Positions 33,172 to 41,507 of a DNA stretch of 64,000 nt are shown in pieces. The stretch is taken from contig NZ_JACEIB010000026.1 of NCBI RefSeq assembly GCF_013778325.1, positions 248,001 to 312,000 of the forward strand, in the 5' to 3' direction. Source of the stretch: Sphingomonas chungangi (GTDB taxonomy: Bacteria; Pseudomonadota; Alphaproteobacteria; Sphingomonadales; Sphingomonadaceae). How positions within the stretch are numbered: the first letter of the stretch is position 1; each line of letters starts with the position of its first letter. A program made the position numbers and the translations under genes. The notes below the pieces were generated by a model. The model made no database searches and was not told the DNA's origin. It worked only from the letters and a program-made list of their open reading frames with translations.

Positions 33172-34767
33172 ATGAACCGGCTCCGCTCGCTTCCGCCCGC
33201 TCTGCTATGGGCGCCGCTGCTCGGGCTGGCGGCGCTAGCGCTGTCAGCGGCGACCGGCGGACTGTCGCACAGCTTCCTCGATCCGGACGAGTCGGCGCAT
33301 TACGTCAACACGTTGTTCATCGCCGACTGGCTGCGCGCGGGCTGCCCCTCGCCGATGCCGTTCGCGCGGGATTTCTACGCGCATTTCCCGAAGCTCTCGA
33401 TAGGCCACTGGCCGCCGGGCTGGTACGCGATGCTGGCGCCGCTGTTCGCGGTTCTGCGCCCCTCCCCGTTCGGCGCGGCGATCCTGTTGGCCTTCATCGC
33501 TGGCCTGCCCGCACTGACGATCGTCTGGGCGCTGGACCGTGTGGGTGCGAAGCGCTGGGGGATCGTTGCCGCCTTCGGCTACCTGCTGCTCCCGCTGGTC
33601 GCCAACGAGGCGCGCTATTTCCGGATCGACCAGCCGGTCGCGCTGGTCGCGGGCCTCGCGGCGATCGCCTGGTTCCGCGCGACAGAAAAGCCGGGGCTGT
33701 GGCGCTACCTGCTGTTCGGCGCGCTCACCGCCTTCGCGACGCTGACCAAGGGCAATGGCGCGCTCGCGGTGCTGATCCCCGCGCTCGACATCGTGATGGC
33801 GGGGCGCTGGCGACAGCTGGCCGACTGGCGACTGTGGACTGCGGCGGTTGCGACGCTGCTGGTCGTGGCGCCGTGGTATTATGTGTCGTTCAAGATTTCG
33901 GCGGGCGGCTTCAATTACACCCCCGGACCGGCTTACGCGTGGCTGTCGCTGAAGACGGACGGTGCCGCGCTCCTCGATACGCTGGGCTATGTCGGCCTGC
34001 TCGCCGCATTGCTCGGCGCCATGGCGGGCTGGCAGGAGCCCCTCTTCCGGCCAATCGTCCGCCTGTCGATCGCGGCCATCCTCGCGACATTGCTGTTCCA
34101 GGCCGCGATCCCGGTGGCGCTCGAGGACCGCTACGTGCTGCCGGCGATTCCGTGGCTGGTGGTGCTGATCGCGATCGGACCGGTAGCGACGGCGGAACGC
34201 AACCCGATCGGCGCGATCGTGCCGACGATCTTGATCCTCGCGGCGCTCATGCCGTTTGTCGCGGATCTGATCCGACAGCCGCCCAAGCCCGACATCGGCG
34301 CGCCGGCCATCGCGGTGCAGATGCAGTCGGCTCCCGGCATCTGGCTGATCGACGGCCGCGCCGGCGGCGAAGGCGCGGCGATCGCCGAGGCGGCCTATGC
34401 CGATGACGGCCGCCGCGCGATCTGGGCGGCCCGCGCTTCCCAATGGCTTTCGACCAGCGACTTCATGGGCCGCGACTATCGGCTAAGCGTCCATTCGTCG
34501 GCCGAGGCGCGGGCGGTGCTGGATCGGCTGGGCGTGCGTGGCGTCGTGTCGGTGGCGGAGAAGGGGCAGCTCGCTTATCCGCACAGCAGGCTGCTGCGTG
34601 GAGCGGTGATGCTGCCGGGATTCGTCGGCGTCGATCAGCGTTTTCCGCGCGGCGCGGGCCGGAGTCTCGTCGCGGCCCGCCTGGTTCCGATCCGCGCGCA
34701 TCCGGAGCTTCTGTCGTCCGGCAGCGGATCGGCCGACGTCGCCTCGATGACGAAGGCTTTCCGCTAA
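33172..34767 (+). CDS. GT39-like membrane glycosyltransferase
   Basis: The 531-residue product resembles ArnT/PMT-family enzymes that use polyprenyl-linked sugars at the outer face of the inner membrane. It has about ten TM helices over residues 8-380, a first periplasmic loop with the acidic motif DPDESAHYV near residue 38 (the likely metal or catalytic site), and a soluble C-terminal domain of about 140 residues. It is divergent from nuoA. Acceptor and donor are unknown. Confidence 0.75.
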   Translation: MNRLRSLPPALLWAPLLGLAALALSAATGGLSHSFLDPDESAHYVNTLFIADWLRAGCPSPMPFARDFYAHFPKLSIGHWPPGWYAMLAPLFAVLRPSPFGAAILLAFIAGLPALTIVWALDRVGAKRWGIVAAFGYLLLPLVANEARYFRIDQPVALVAGLAAIAWFRATEKPGLWRYLLFGALTAFATLTKGNGALAVLIPALDIVMAGRWRQLADWRLWTAAVATLLVVAPWYYVSFKISAGGFNYTPGPAYAWLSLKTDGAALLDTLGYVGLLAALLGAMAGWQEPLFRPIVRLSIAAILATLLFQAAIPVALEDRYVLPAIPWLVVLIAIGPVATAERNPIGAIVPTILILAALMPFVADLIRQPPKPDIGAPAIAVQMQSAPGIWLIDGRAGGEGAAIAEAAYADDGRRAIWAARASQWLSTSDFMGRDYRLSVHSSAEARAVLDRLGVRGVVSVAEKGQLAYPHSRLLRGAVMLPGFVGVDQRFPRGAGRSLVAARLVPIRAHPELLSSGSGSADVASMTKAFR

Positions 34768-34773
34768 AGCCAA

Positions 34774-34853
34774 ATCGTCATCCCGAGGTGCGAAGCCCAG
34801 TGGCGATCCACATTCCACGCCATGGATTGCTTCACTTCGCTCGCAATGACGAT
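34774..34853. repeat. Palindromic intergenic repeat, family R3
   Basis: Outer arms ATCGTCAT at 34774-34781 and ATGACGAT at 34846-34853 enclose further partial pairing such as TGCGAAG with CTTCGCTCGC. It fills the 91 bases between two convergent stop codons, seven and six bases from them, where it could end both transcripts. Confidence 0.75.
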
Positions 34854-34858
34854 CGAAA

Positions 34859-35671
34859 TCAGCGCAGCGCGGCGGCCACGAGCTTGAGGAGGCGCGGGTG
34901 GAGGCTGTCGTTGGCGGCCAGCCACTGCTTGCGCTCGCGGGTCTGGTCGCCGCCGCGGAAGTCGGTGACGAAGCCGCCCGCCTCGCGGACCAGCAGCTCG
35001 CCCGCCGCGACGTCCCACATCTGGAGATCGGTTTCCCAGAAACCGTCGAAACGACCCGCCGCCACCCAGGCGAGATCCAGCGCGGCCGAGCCGAAGCGGC
35101 GGATGCCTGCGATTTCCGGGCCGACGGCGTTGAAGATCTTCTGCCACTCGGCGAAATCGCCATGGCCCCTAAACGGCGCGCCGGTGGCGAGCAGCGCCTC
35201 GGACACGTCGCGGCGGGAGGAAACACGAAGCCGACGGTCGTGCAGCCAGGCGCCCCGGCCCTTCTCGGCCCAGAAGCTCTCGTCGGTCAGCGGCTGGTAC
35301 ACCAGGCCCGCGACCAGCTCGCCCTTGCCGGACGGGCGCGGCTCCTCGACCGCGATCGAGATCGCGAAATGCGGGATCGAGTGGAGGAAGTTGGAGGTGC
35401 CGTCGATCGGATCGACGATCCAGCGCGGCTTGCTAGGATCGCCCTCGACCGAGCCGCCCTCTTCCGCGACGATGCCCCAGTCCGGACGCGCGTGCCGCAA
35501 TTCCTCGAGGATCGTGCGCTCGGCGGTCCGGTCGGCGGCGGAAACGAAGTCCGCCGGCCCCTTGCGAGAGACCTGCAGCGCATCGACCTCGCCGAAATCG
35601 CGGCGCAGCTTCGGCGCGGCCTTGCGCGCGGCCTTCTGCATGACGGTGATCAGGCCGGAATGGGCAACCAT
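34859..35671 (-). CDS. suhB: Inositol monophosphatase family protein
   Basis: Members are Mg-dependent phosphatases of inositol phosphates and related sugar phosphates; E. coli SuhB also acts with Nus factors. The 270-residue protein has metal ligands in VAEEGGS (E70, E71), WIVDPIDGTSNF (D87, D90) and MWDVAAGELLVREAGG near residue 218. All metal-binding motifs are intact. Exact substrate and any RNA-polymerase role cannot be read from sequence. Confidence 0.88.
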   Translation of the reverse strand: MVAHSGLITVMQKAARKAAPKLRRDFGEVDALQVSRKGPADFVSAADRTAERTILEELRHARPDWGIVAEEGGSVEGDPSKPRWIVDPIDGTSNFLHSIPHFAISIAVEEPRPSGKGELVAGLVYQPLTDESFWAEKGRGAWLHDRRLRVSSRRDVSEALLATGAPFRGHGDFAEWQKIFNAVGPEIAGIRRFGSAALDLAWVAAGRFDGFWETDLQMWDVAAGELLVREAGGFVTDFRGGDQTRERKQWLAANDSLHPRLLKLVAAALR

Positions 35672-35685
35672 GGTGTCTTCTCTCC

Positions 35686-35855
35686 CCCCTCCCTTTCAAG
35701 GGAGGGGCGTAATGGGTGAACCATGCCCCGCATGGTTCAGCGATGCCGGGGGCATCGCGACCCATTACGGGTGGGTGACGTCGGCCTCCCCAAGCGCGAC
35801 GGCTATCGGGGCAGGCGTTCAAACCCACCCCAACCCCTCCCTTGAAAGGGAGGGG
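35686..35855. repeat. Nested palindromic repeat, family R2
   Basis: A 170-base element between suhB and efp. Its two ends (35686-35707 and 35834-35855) are 22-base palindromes of type CCCCTCCCTT...AAGGGAGGGG and exact reverse complements of each other. Inside, CGTAATGGGT (35708-35717) pairs with ACCCATTACG (35760-35769) around two perfect hairpins, GAACCATGC/GCATGGTTC (35718-35738) and GCGATGCC/GGCATCGC (35740-35758). GGGTGGGT (35769-35776) pairs with ACCCACCC (35823-35830). It starts 11 bases past the efp stop. Confidence 0.92.
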
Positions 35856-35865
35856 CTAGAGCGGA

Positions 35866-36429
35866 TCAATCCGCGCGGCGGACGTAGGTCTGTTCGTAAA
35901 CGTCGACGACGATCTTCGTCCCCGAACCGATATGCGGCGGCACCATCACGCGCACGCCGTTGTCGAGCAGCGCCGGCTTGTAGCTGGACGAGGCGGTCTG
36001 CCCCTTCACCACGGCATCGGCCTCGACGATCGTCGCCTCGACGGTGTCGGGCAGTTGCACGCTGATCGGCTCCTCGTCGTACAGCTCCATCACCACGTCC
36101 ATGCCGTCCTGCAGGAAGGCCGCCGCATCACCGAGCAGATCGCGCGGCAGGTTGGTCTGGTCGTAGGTTTCCTTGTCCATGAAGGTCAGCATGTCGCCGT
36201 CCGCGAACAGGAACTGGAAATCCTTGGTGTCGAGGCGCACGCGCTCCACCGTCTCGGCCGAGCGGAAGCGGACGTTGTTCTTGCGGCCGTCGCGCAGGTT
36301 CTTCATCTCGACCTGCATGTACGCGCCGCCCTTGCCCGGCTGCGTGTGCTGGATCTTCACGGCGCGCCAGATGCCGCCTTCATATTCGATGATGTTGCCG
36401 GGACGGATGTCCACGCCGCTGATCTTCAT
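35866..36429 (-). CDS. efp: Elongation factor P
   Basis: EF-P helps ribosomes through stalls at consecutive prolines. The 187-residue protein has the three-domain family length, with Lys33 in the loop [10 protein letters not shown], the position modified by lysylation in E. coli. No modification genes (epmA, epmB) are in the window. It lies downstream of the GFA gene on the same strand. Confidence 0.97.
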   Translation of the reverse strand: MKISGVDIRPGNIIEYEGGIWRAVKIQHTQPGKGGAYMQVEMKNLRDGRKNNVRFRSAETVERVRLDTKDFQFLFADGDMLTFMDKETYDQTNLPRDLLGDAAAFLQDGMDVVMELYDEEPISVQLPDTVEATIVEADAVVKGQTASSSYKPALLDNGVRVMVPPHIGSGTKIVVDVYEQTYVRRAD

Positions 36430-36514
36430 TGCGACACCTGGTTTCTGTAGGATGGAAAAGAGCAGGCGCGGCCTGTAGCGCCCGACGGGCCGGCGGGCAA
36501 GTCAGCCCGGAATC

Positions 36515-36952
36515 TTAAGCCCGCATCGCGGCGGCGACACGCGCCTGCTGGGCGGGCGTGAACAGGCTCTCGCCCTCGCCGGGCAGTGTCTCGAAAGCCG
36601 GCACGCCCTCGGGCAGTGCGATCCATGGGTGCTTGGAGCGGACGAAGAAGTGGCTATCGGGGGCCAGCCGATCGGATTCGTCCAGCGTTCCGGCGCGCAG
36701 GAAGAGGATCTTGTCGCCGAACATCGGGTGTGTCGCCCAGAGCAGCACGCCGCAATGACCGCATTTCGTGCCGAACTCGTCGGTGACGGGCTCGCCCTCG
36801 GTCAGGGTCACGCGATCCTTCTCGATCATCGCGTTGACCGCGAATGCCGCGCCGGTGAGCGTCTGGCAATCGCGGCAATGGCAGCCGTTGATGCAGATCG
36901 GATCACCCTCCATCCGGTAGCGCACCGCGCGGCAATAGCATCCGCCGTCCAT
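36515..36952 (-). CDS. GFA family zinc protein
   Basis: The 145-residue product fits the glutathione-dependent formaldehyde-activating (GFA) fold, a Mss4-like zinc domain. Cys pairs are seen in GGCYCRAVRY, GCHCRDCQTLTGA and KCGHCGVLLW. The start ATG at 36952 comes two bases after the M23 peptidase stop, so it is part of that operon. Activity on formaldehyde is doubtful for many family members. Confidence 0.82.
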   Translation of the reverse strand: MDGGCYCRAVRYRMEGDPICINGCHCRDCQTLTGAAFAVNAMIEKDRVTLTEGEPVTDEFGTKCGHCGVLLWATHPMFGDKILFLRAGTLDESDRLAPDSHFFVRSKHPWIALPEGVPAFETLPGEGESLFTPAQQARVAAAMRA

Positions 36953-36954
36953 CG

Positions 36955-37536
36955 TCACTTCCCCGCCAGCACCGGATACGGATTGATCTCCTCGCCCTGC
37001 CACCAGCCCTCGCCTGGCGCCATGCGGTGGATCTCGAAATGGAGGTGCGGCGCGGAGGGCGCGGCATCGCCGGTCGAGCCGACCGTCGCGATCTGCTGGC
37101 CCGCCTTCACCGCCTGCCCTTCGACAAGCGTCGGCGCGTAACGATCGAGATGGGCGTAATAATAGACGATGCCGCCATCCGTCGAACGTTCGTAGATAGT
37201 GGTGCCGCCGAGCTTGCTCTGGAACAATTTCTCGATCGTACCGTCCGCCGCCGCCAGGACCGGCGTGCCGGTCGGCGCCATGATATCGATGGCGTGGTGG
37301 ACGCGGGTGCCGTCGCCGCGCGCCTCTCCCCAGTCGTCGTGCAGCGCGGAGGCCTGGACTCCCTGCACCGGCAGCACGAGCTTGCCGTGAACCGGCGCCG
37401 GCGCACGCGCCACCTGCGGCCCCGTCGTCGGCCCGCCCGCCCCGCTCCAGCCCGGTCCGGTGACGCGCACCATCGCCGCGAAGGCAACGATCCCCGCGAG
37501 GATTAGCAGCGCGACGATGATCCCGAAGCGGCTCAT
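36955..37536 (-). CDS. M23 family metallopeptidase (LytM-like)
   Basis: LytM-type peptidases cut peptidoglycan cross-bridges or act as non-catalytic activators of amidases. The 193-residue protein has an N-terminal membrane anchor or signal (residues 5-27), then a domain with the zinc motifs HHAIDIMAP and HLHFEIH. Both halves of the HxxxD...HxH set are present, so it could be active. It overlaps the L,D-transpeptidase gene by four bases, pairing a hydrolase with a cross-linking enzyme. Confidence 0.88.
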   Translation of the reverse strand: MSRFGIIVALLILAGIVAFAAMVRVTGPGWSGAGGPTTGPQVARAPAPVHGKLVLPVQGVQASALHDDWGEARGDGTRVHHAIDIMAPTGTPVLAAADGTIEKLFQSKLGGTTIYERSTDGGIVYYYAHLDRYAPTLVEGQAVKAGQQIATVGSTGDAAPSAPHLHFEIHRMAPGEGWWQGEEINPYPVLAGK

Positions 37537-38585
37537 GGCTGGAAGATAGCAGGCGTCCCGGCTTTGACCATCAGCGAAAGCCGCGCTGCATCCCAGTTGG
37601 TCATCCGCACGCAGCCGTGGCTGGCGGTGCGTCCGATATTCTCCGGCACCGGCGTGCCGTGGATGCCGTAATGCGCCTTGTTCAGGTCCATCCAGACGAC
37701 CCCCACCGGCCCGTTCGGCCCCGGCGGCAGCATCGCCGATTTTTCGCCCGGCGAGGCATCCCAGAACAGCTTGGGATTGAAGTGGAACTTGGGATTGTAA
37801 TCGAGCACCATGATCTTCCAGGTGCCGATCGGCAGCGGATCGTGGCTGCTCCCCGTCGTCACCGGAAACTGGGCGAGCAGCTTGTCCTGCGCGTCATAGA
37901 CGGACAGCGTCTTGTCGGTCTTCGAGACGACGAGATGGTCCGCCTGCGGCTGCGAGCTGTCGACATTCAGTCCCGCGAGTGTCTGCTTGTAGCCCTCGGG
38001 CAGATTGGCGGGATAGTCGCGCCCGGCCGTCACCACGTTGGGCACCTTGATCTTCGCGCCCGCCGTCACCGGCGTGTCGGGGGAGTTGAGCGCGATCAGC
38101 ACCGCGTTGGTGGTGTGGTAGCGTTCGGACAGCATCTCCAAGGGATTGGAGTAGCCGAGCACCGGCAACTTCGCCTGCGCATCCTCCTTCTTCGGGATCG
38201 GGCCGACGAACTGACCGGCGAGATCGGCGTCGGTCAGCACGATTTCACGCACCGGCTGGGTGGTATTATATTGATCGAGCGCCGCGCCGGTGCGCTTGTC
38301 GATCTCGCCCGTCGCAATCACGCCATTGGCTTTCTGGAAGCCCGCGATGGCGCGTTTCAGGCCGGCACCCGCCTTACCGTCGATCACGCCCGGCGAGAAG
38401 CCGAGATGATCGAGGATCACCTGCGTCTTCATGATGTTGAGATCGGGGCCGGGTTTCGGTTTGGGCGGCGCGGGCTTCGGCACCACCTTCGCGGGCGCCT
38501 TGGCCGGAGGCTTCGGCGCGGCGGCGAGCGGCCCCGCCAGCATCACCGCCATAGCGCCCAGAGCGATCGAACGGACCCGTACCAT
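37533..38585 (-). CDS. L,D-transpeptidase (YkuD) with peptidoglycan-binding domain
   Basis: YkuD enzymes make 3-3 cross-links in peptidoglycan or attach lipoproteins. The 350-residue protein has a signal peptide ending near Ala23, a Pro/Lys-rich linker, a PG_binding_1 domain around residues 50-110 and a YkuD domain from about 215. The catalytic motif is HGTPVPENIGRTASHGCVRM, with the Cys in SHGC. ATG 38585 has AGAGG upstream; a GTG six bases earlier is weaker. It is the first gene of the M23-GFA set. Confidence 0.9.
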   Translation of the reverse strand: MVRVRSIALGAMAVMLAGPLAAAPKPPAKAPAKVVPKPAPPKPKPGPDLNIMKTQVILDHLGFSPGVIDGKAGAGLKRAIAGFQKANGVIATGEIDKRTGAALDQYNTTQPVREIVLTDADLAGQFVGPIPKKEDAQAKLPVLGYSNPLEMLSERYHTTNAVLIALNSPDTPVTAGAKIKVPNVVTAGRDYPANLPEGYKQTLAGLNVDSSQPQADHLVVSKTDKTLSVYDAQDKLLAQFPVTTGSSHDPLPIGTWKIMVLDYNPKFHFNPKLFWDASPGEKSAMLPPGPNGPVGVVWMDLNKAHYGIHGTPVPENIGRTASHGCVRMTNWDAARLSLMVKAGTPAIFQP

Positions 38586-38642
38586 GCTCACCTCTCGTCA
38601 TCGTGACGGAGGAGTAACGCCCTGTCGCCGCTCAAATATCCG

Positions 38643-39053
38643 TCATGCTCGGTTCAGCCGGCCGATCGGCGCGCGCGGCCGGGCCTGCGAGAGCGCCAGC
38701 GCGATCAGCGCGACGCCCGCGAAGAAGATGTAAAGGCCGAAGCGCTCACCCATCGCCGCCAGTGTCGCGATGCCGCCCAGCACGGCAGCGCCGACATAGC
38801 CGCGCGGTACCACCAGCGGCAGCCGGATCGTATCGACGGTGCGGATCGGCCCTTGGCTACCGGCCGGCTGGCGCAGCCGCTTCGCCACCGCCGCCAGGAA
38901 GGCCAGCGCGCACGGCACCAGCGCGATCGCCGTCGCCAATGCCGCCCAGCGCAGCGAAAGCGGGCGGCCGTCCTGCTGCCAGTCCAGCCACGCGCCCGCG
39001 CCGTCCACCGCGACCGCGCCCAGCGCGGCGAAGCGGGCAACGCGACGGATCAT
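38643..39053 (-). CDS. Small multi-TM membrane protein
   Basis: The 136-residue product has about three hydrophobic segments (near residues 35-58, 85-100 and 103-121) with basic loops and tail. Its ATG overlaps the stop of the thiE-like gene as ATGA, so it is coupled to it. No family recognised and no catalytic motif seen. A longer frame upstream overlaps thiE and is not coding. Confidence 0.65.
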   Translation of the reverse strand: MIRRVARFAALGAVAVDGAGAWLDWQQDGRPLSLRWAALATAIALVPCALAFLAAVAKRLRQPAGSQGPIRTVDTIRLPLVVPRGYVGAAVLGGIATLAAMGERFGLYIFFAGVALIALALSQARPRAPIGRLNRA

Positions 39054-39739
39054 CCCCGCATCGCCCTGTCGAAGGCGGCGACGGCGGTCGCCGGGCCACC
39101 TTCCGCGTTCCAGATCGCGCCGCACACGGCAAGAAAATCGGCTCCGGCCTTCACCAGCGGCACGGCGTTGTCCGGCGTGATTCCGCCGACCGCTACGCAG
39201 GGCAGCTCGAACAATGTCGTCCACCAGCTCAGGATCGAGGGGTCGGGCCGCGCGTCCGAATCCTTGGTGATGCTGGGGTAGAAAGCGCCGAACGAGATAT
39301 AGTCGGCCCCCGCCTCGCCCGCCTCCATCGCGAGATGACGGCTGTCGGCGGCGGAAACGCCGATTTGCGCGGCCGGTCCCAGCACCTGCCGCGCCTCGCG
39401 CACATCGTCGAGACCGTGCTCGAAATGCACGCCATCGGCACCCAGCCGCTTGGCGAGGCCGATCGACTCGCTGACGAGGAAAGCCACGTCGCGGTCCGCG
39501 CATAGCTTCTGGATCGGCTCGGCCAGCTTCGCGATCGCGTGATCGTCGATGCCGAGGAGCCGCAGCTGGAACGCGGCAACCGGCCCGCCGTCCAAGGTCG
39601 CGGCCAACGTATCGACGAAGGCCGGCGTGATCGTCGGCGGGGAGATCAGATAGAGCTGGCAGGCGGGGCGCCGGTCCTCGCTGTCGAAGCGATCGGCAAA
39701 GCGCGGGTCCAGCTTCAGTTCAGAATCCTCGATCTCCAT
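39050..39739 (-). CDS. thiE: Thiamine phosphate synthase-like protein
   Basis: ThiE joins hydroxymethylpyrimidine pyrophosphate and thiazole phosphate to thiamine phosphate. The 229-residue TIM-barrel protein shows AAFQLRLLGIDD, GADGVHFEHG, ADYISFGAFYPSITK and the phosphate-binding AVGGITPDN. The early strand motif QLR replaces the more usual QxR/K context only slightly. No other thiamine genes and no TPP riboswitch are nearby, so a related TenI-like role is possible. Confidence 0.75.
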   Translation of the reverse strand: MEIEDSELKLDPRFADRFDSEDRRPACQLYLISPPTITPAFVDTLAATLDGGPVAAFQLRLLGIDDHAIAKLAEPIQKLCADRDVAFLVSESIGLAKRLGADGVHFEHGLDDVREARQVLGPAAQIGVSAADSRHLAMEAGEAGADYISFGAFYPSITKDSDARPDPSILSWWTTLFELPCVAVGGITPDNAVPLVKAGADFLAVCGAIWNAEGGPATAVAAFDRAMRG

Positions 39740-39838
39740 GGGCGCGGCTCTAGACTCGCGATGGCGAGGTGGAAAGCCGCCGGAGCGTCGAGCCGATACG
39801 CAATGGGCGACGTGATGCGCCGAAGCCTCACTTGGCGT

Positions 39839-39869
39839 ACCGGACCGGGAGGCGCGCGCCCGGTCCGGT
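39839..39869 (-). terminator. Strong hairpin after pepA
   Basis: ACCGGACCGGG (39839-39849) pairs perfectly with CCCGGTCCGGT (39859-39869), an 11-pair GC stem with a nine-base loop, seven bases after the pepA stop. No T-tract follows. It probably separates pepA from the downstream thiE-like gene. Confidence 0.65.
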
Positions 39870-39875
39870 GCCGAA

Positions 39876-41345
39876 TCACGCCTCCAGATTGTCCGCCACG
39901 AACCTGTCGAGGATACGCACGCCGAAGCCGGTCGCGCCCTTGTCCCATGTCGCGCCGGCCTTGGCCGACCAGACCATGCCGGCGATGTCGAGGTGCGCCC
40001 ACTTCACGCCGTCCTCGACGAAGCGCTTGATGAACTGCGCCGCCGTGATCGAGCCGCCGCCGCGCGGGCCGACATTCTTCATGTCCGCGATCGGACTGTC
40101 GATCAGCTTGTCGTACGCGTCGCCCAGCGGGAAACGCCACATCTTGTCGCCCGAGGTCTCGCCGGCCTTGAGCAATTTGTCGGCGAGCCCGTCGTCGTTC
40201 GAGAACAGGCCGCCATATTCGTTGCCGAGGCTGACGATCATCGCGCCGGTCAGCGTCGCGAGATCGACGATCGTCTTCACGCCGTGGGTCTTCTGCACCC
40301 AGGTGATCGCGTCGCACAGCACCAGGCGCCCTTCCGCGTCGGTGTTGATCACCTCGATCGTCTGGCCGGACATCGACGTCACGACGTCACCGGGGCGCTG
40401 GGCGTTGCCGTCGGGCATGTTCTCGACCAGGCCGCACACGCCGATGACGTGCGCCTTCGCCTTGCGTCCGGCGAGCGCCATCATCGCGCCCGCGACGGCG
40501 CCGGCGCCGCCCATGTCCCACTTCATGTCCTCCATGCCGGCGGCGGGCTTGATCGAGATGCCGCCGGTGTCGAACGTCACGCCCTTGCCGACGAAGGCGA
40601 CCGGCTCTTTGTCCGCGCCCTTCCAGCGCATGACGAGCAGGCGGGCGGGCTTGCGCGAGCCCTGTGCGACGCCGAGCAAACCGCCCATGCCGAGATCGGC
40701 CATCTGCTTGTCGTCGAGCACGGTGATCTCGACGCCGAGATCCTTCAGCTTCTGACAACGCTCTACGAAGCTCTCAGGATAGATGATGTTGGCCGGCTCG
40801 GTCACCAGTTCCTTGGTGAAGGCGACGCCGTCGGCCAGCGCCTTCGCAGAAGCCCAGGCGGCCGCCGCGCCTTCGCCGGCACCGACGATAACGATCTCGT
40901 CGAGCTGCGGCTTCTGCGCGGCCTTCAGCTTGGTGCGATAGACGTCGTAGCGCCAGTTGCGCATCACCGCGCCGAACGCCAGCGCGGCGGCCCGGGCGCC
41001 GCTCGTCTTGTGACCCGAGAAATCGACGACGAGAGTCTTTTCCGAGGTCTGCACCTTGGCGATCAGCGCGCCGCCGGCCTTCTCATAGACCTTGTCCGAA
41101 TCACCGTCGCCGAGGCCGACGAGCAGGATGCGGCCGTTGCCGGCATAAAGATCGGCCAGTGCGCCGGCCTCGCCCTCGAACTTTGCGGCCGCGGCGGCGC
41201 GGGCGATGAAAGCGGCATCGTCAGCGGAAAGACCAGCGAGTCGAGCGGCTTCCACCTTGCCGGCGGTCAGCGGAATGGCGAGGGCGTGCGGTCCTTCGGG
41301 GCGGCGGTCTGCGAAGCGGACGTTCATTGCTGTTATGGTCTCCAT
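39876..41345 (-). CDS. pepA: Leucyl aminopeptidase (PepA, M17)
   Basis: PepA removes N-terminal residues from peptides using two metal ions; E. coli PepA also binds DNA. The 489-residue protein has the metal and catalytic blocks VGKGVTFDTGGISIKP and the M17 signature NTDAEGRLVL. The ATG at 41345 follows GGGAG; MNVRF at 41327 is an alternative start. It is divergent from lptD. A far longer frame across lptD is a shadow. Confidence 0.95.
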   Translation of the reverse strand: METITAMNVRFADRRPEGPHALAIPLTAGKVEAARLAGLSADDAAFIARAAAAAKFEGEAGALADLYAGNGRILLVGLGDGDSDKVYEKAGGALIAKVQTSEKTLVVDFSGHKTSGARAAALAFGAVMRNWRYDVYRTKLKAAQKPQLDEIVIVGAGEGAAAAWASAKALADGVAFTKELVTEPANIIYPESFVERCQKLKDLGVEITVLDDKQMADLGMGGLLGVAQGSRKPARLLVMRWKGADKEPVAFVGKGVTFDTGGISIKPAAGMEDMKWDMGGAGAVAGAMMALAGRKAKAHVIGVCGLVENMPDGNAQRPGDVVTSMSGQTIEVINTDAEGRLVLCDAITWVQKTHGVKTIVDLATLTGAMIVSLGNEYGGLFSNDDGLADKLLKAGETSGDKMWRFPLGDAYDKLIDSPIADMKNVGPRGGGSITAAQFIKRFVEDGVKWAHLDIAGMVWSAKAGATWDKGATGFGVRILDRFVADNLEA

Positions 41346-41507
41346 GATGGCGCTCCCGGCGCCTTGCCGCCGCATATGGCAAGCCGCCCGCCCCCGCGCT
41401 ACCCCTGCAGCCCGGCGCAGGGCAGCGCGCGGGACATTGCGGAGCGGACGCTGCGGTGCGATAGGCGCTGGAAAAGCAAGGCCGTTCGGGCACCTCTTGG
41501 GGGACGT

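Noticed and set aside
39740-39875. TPP riboswitch upstream of the thiE-like gene
   Set aside because: I see no THI-box-like conserved sequences; the region is explained by the pepA terminator hairpin.
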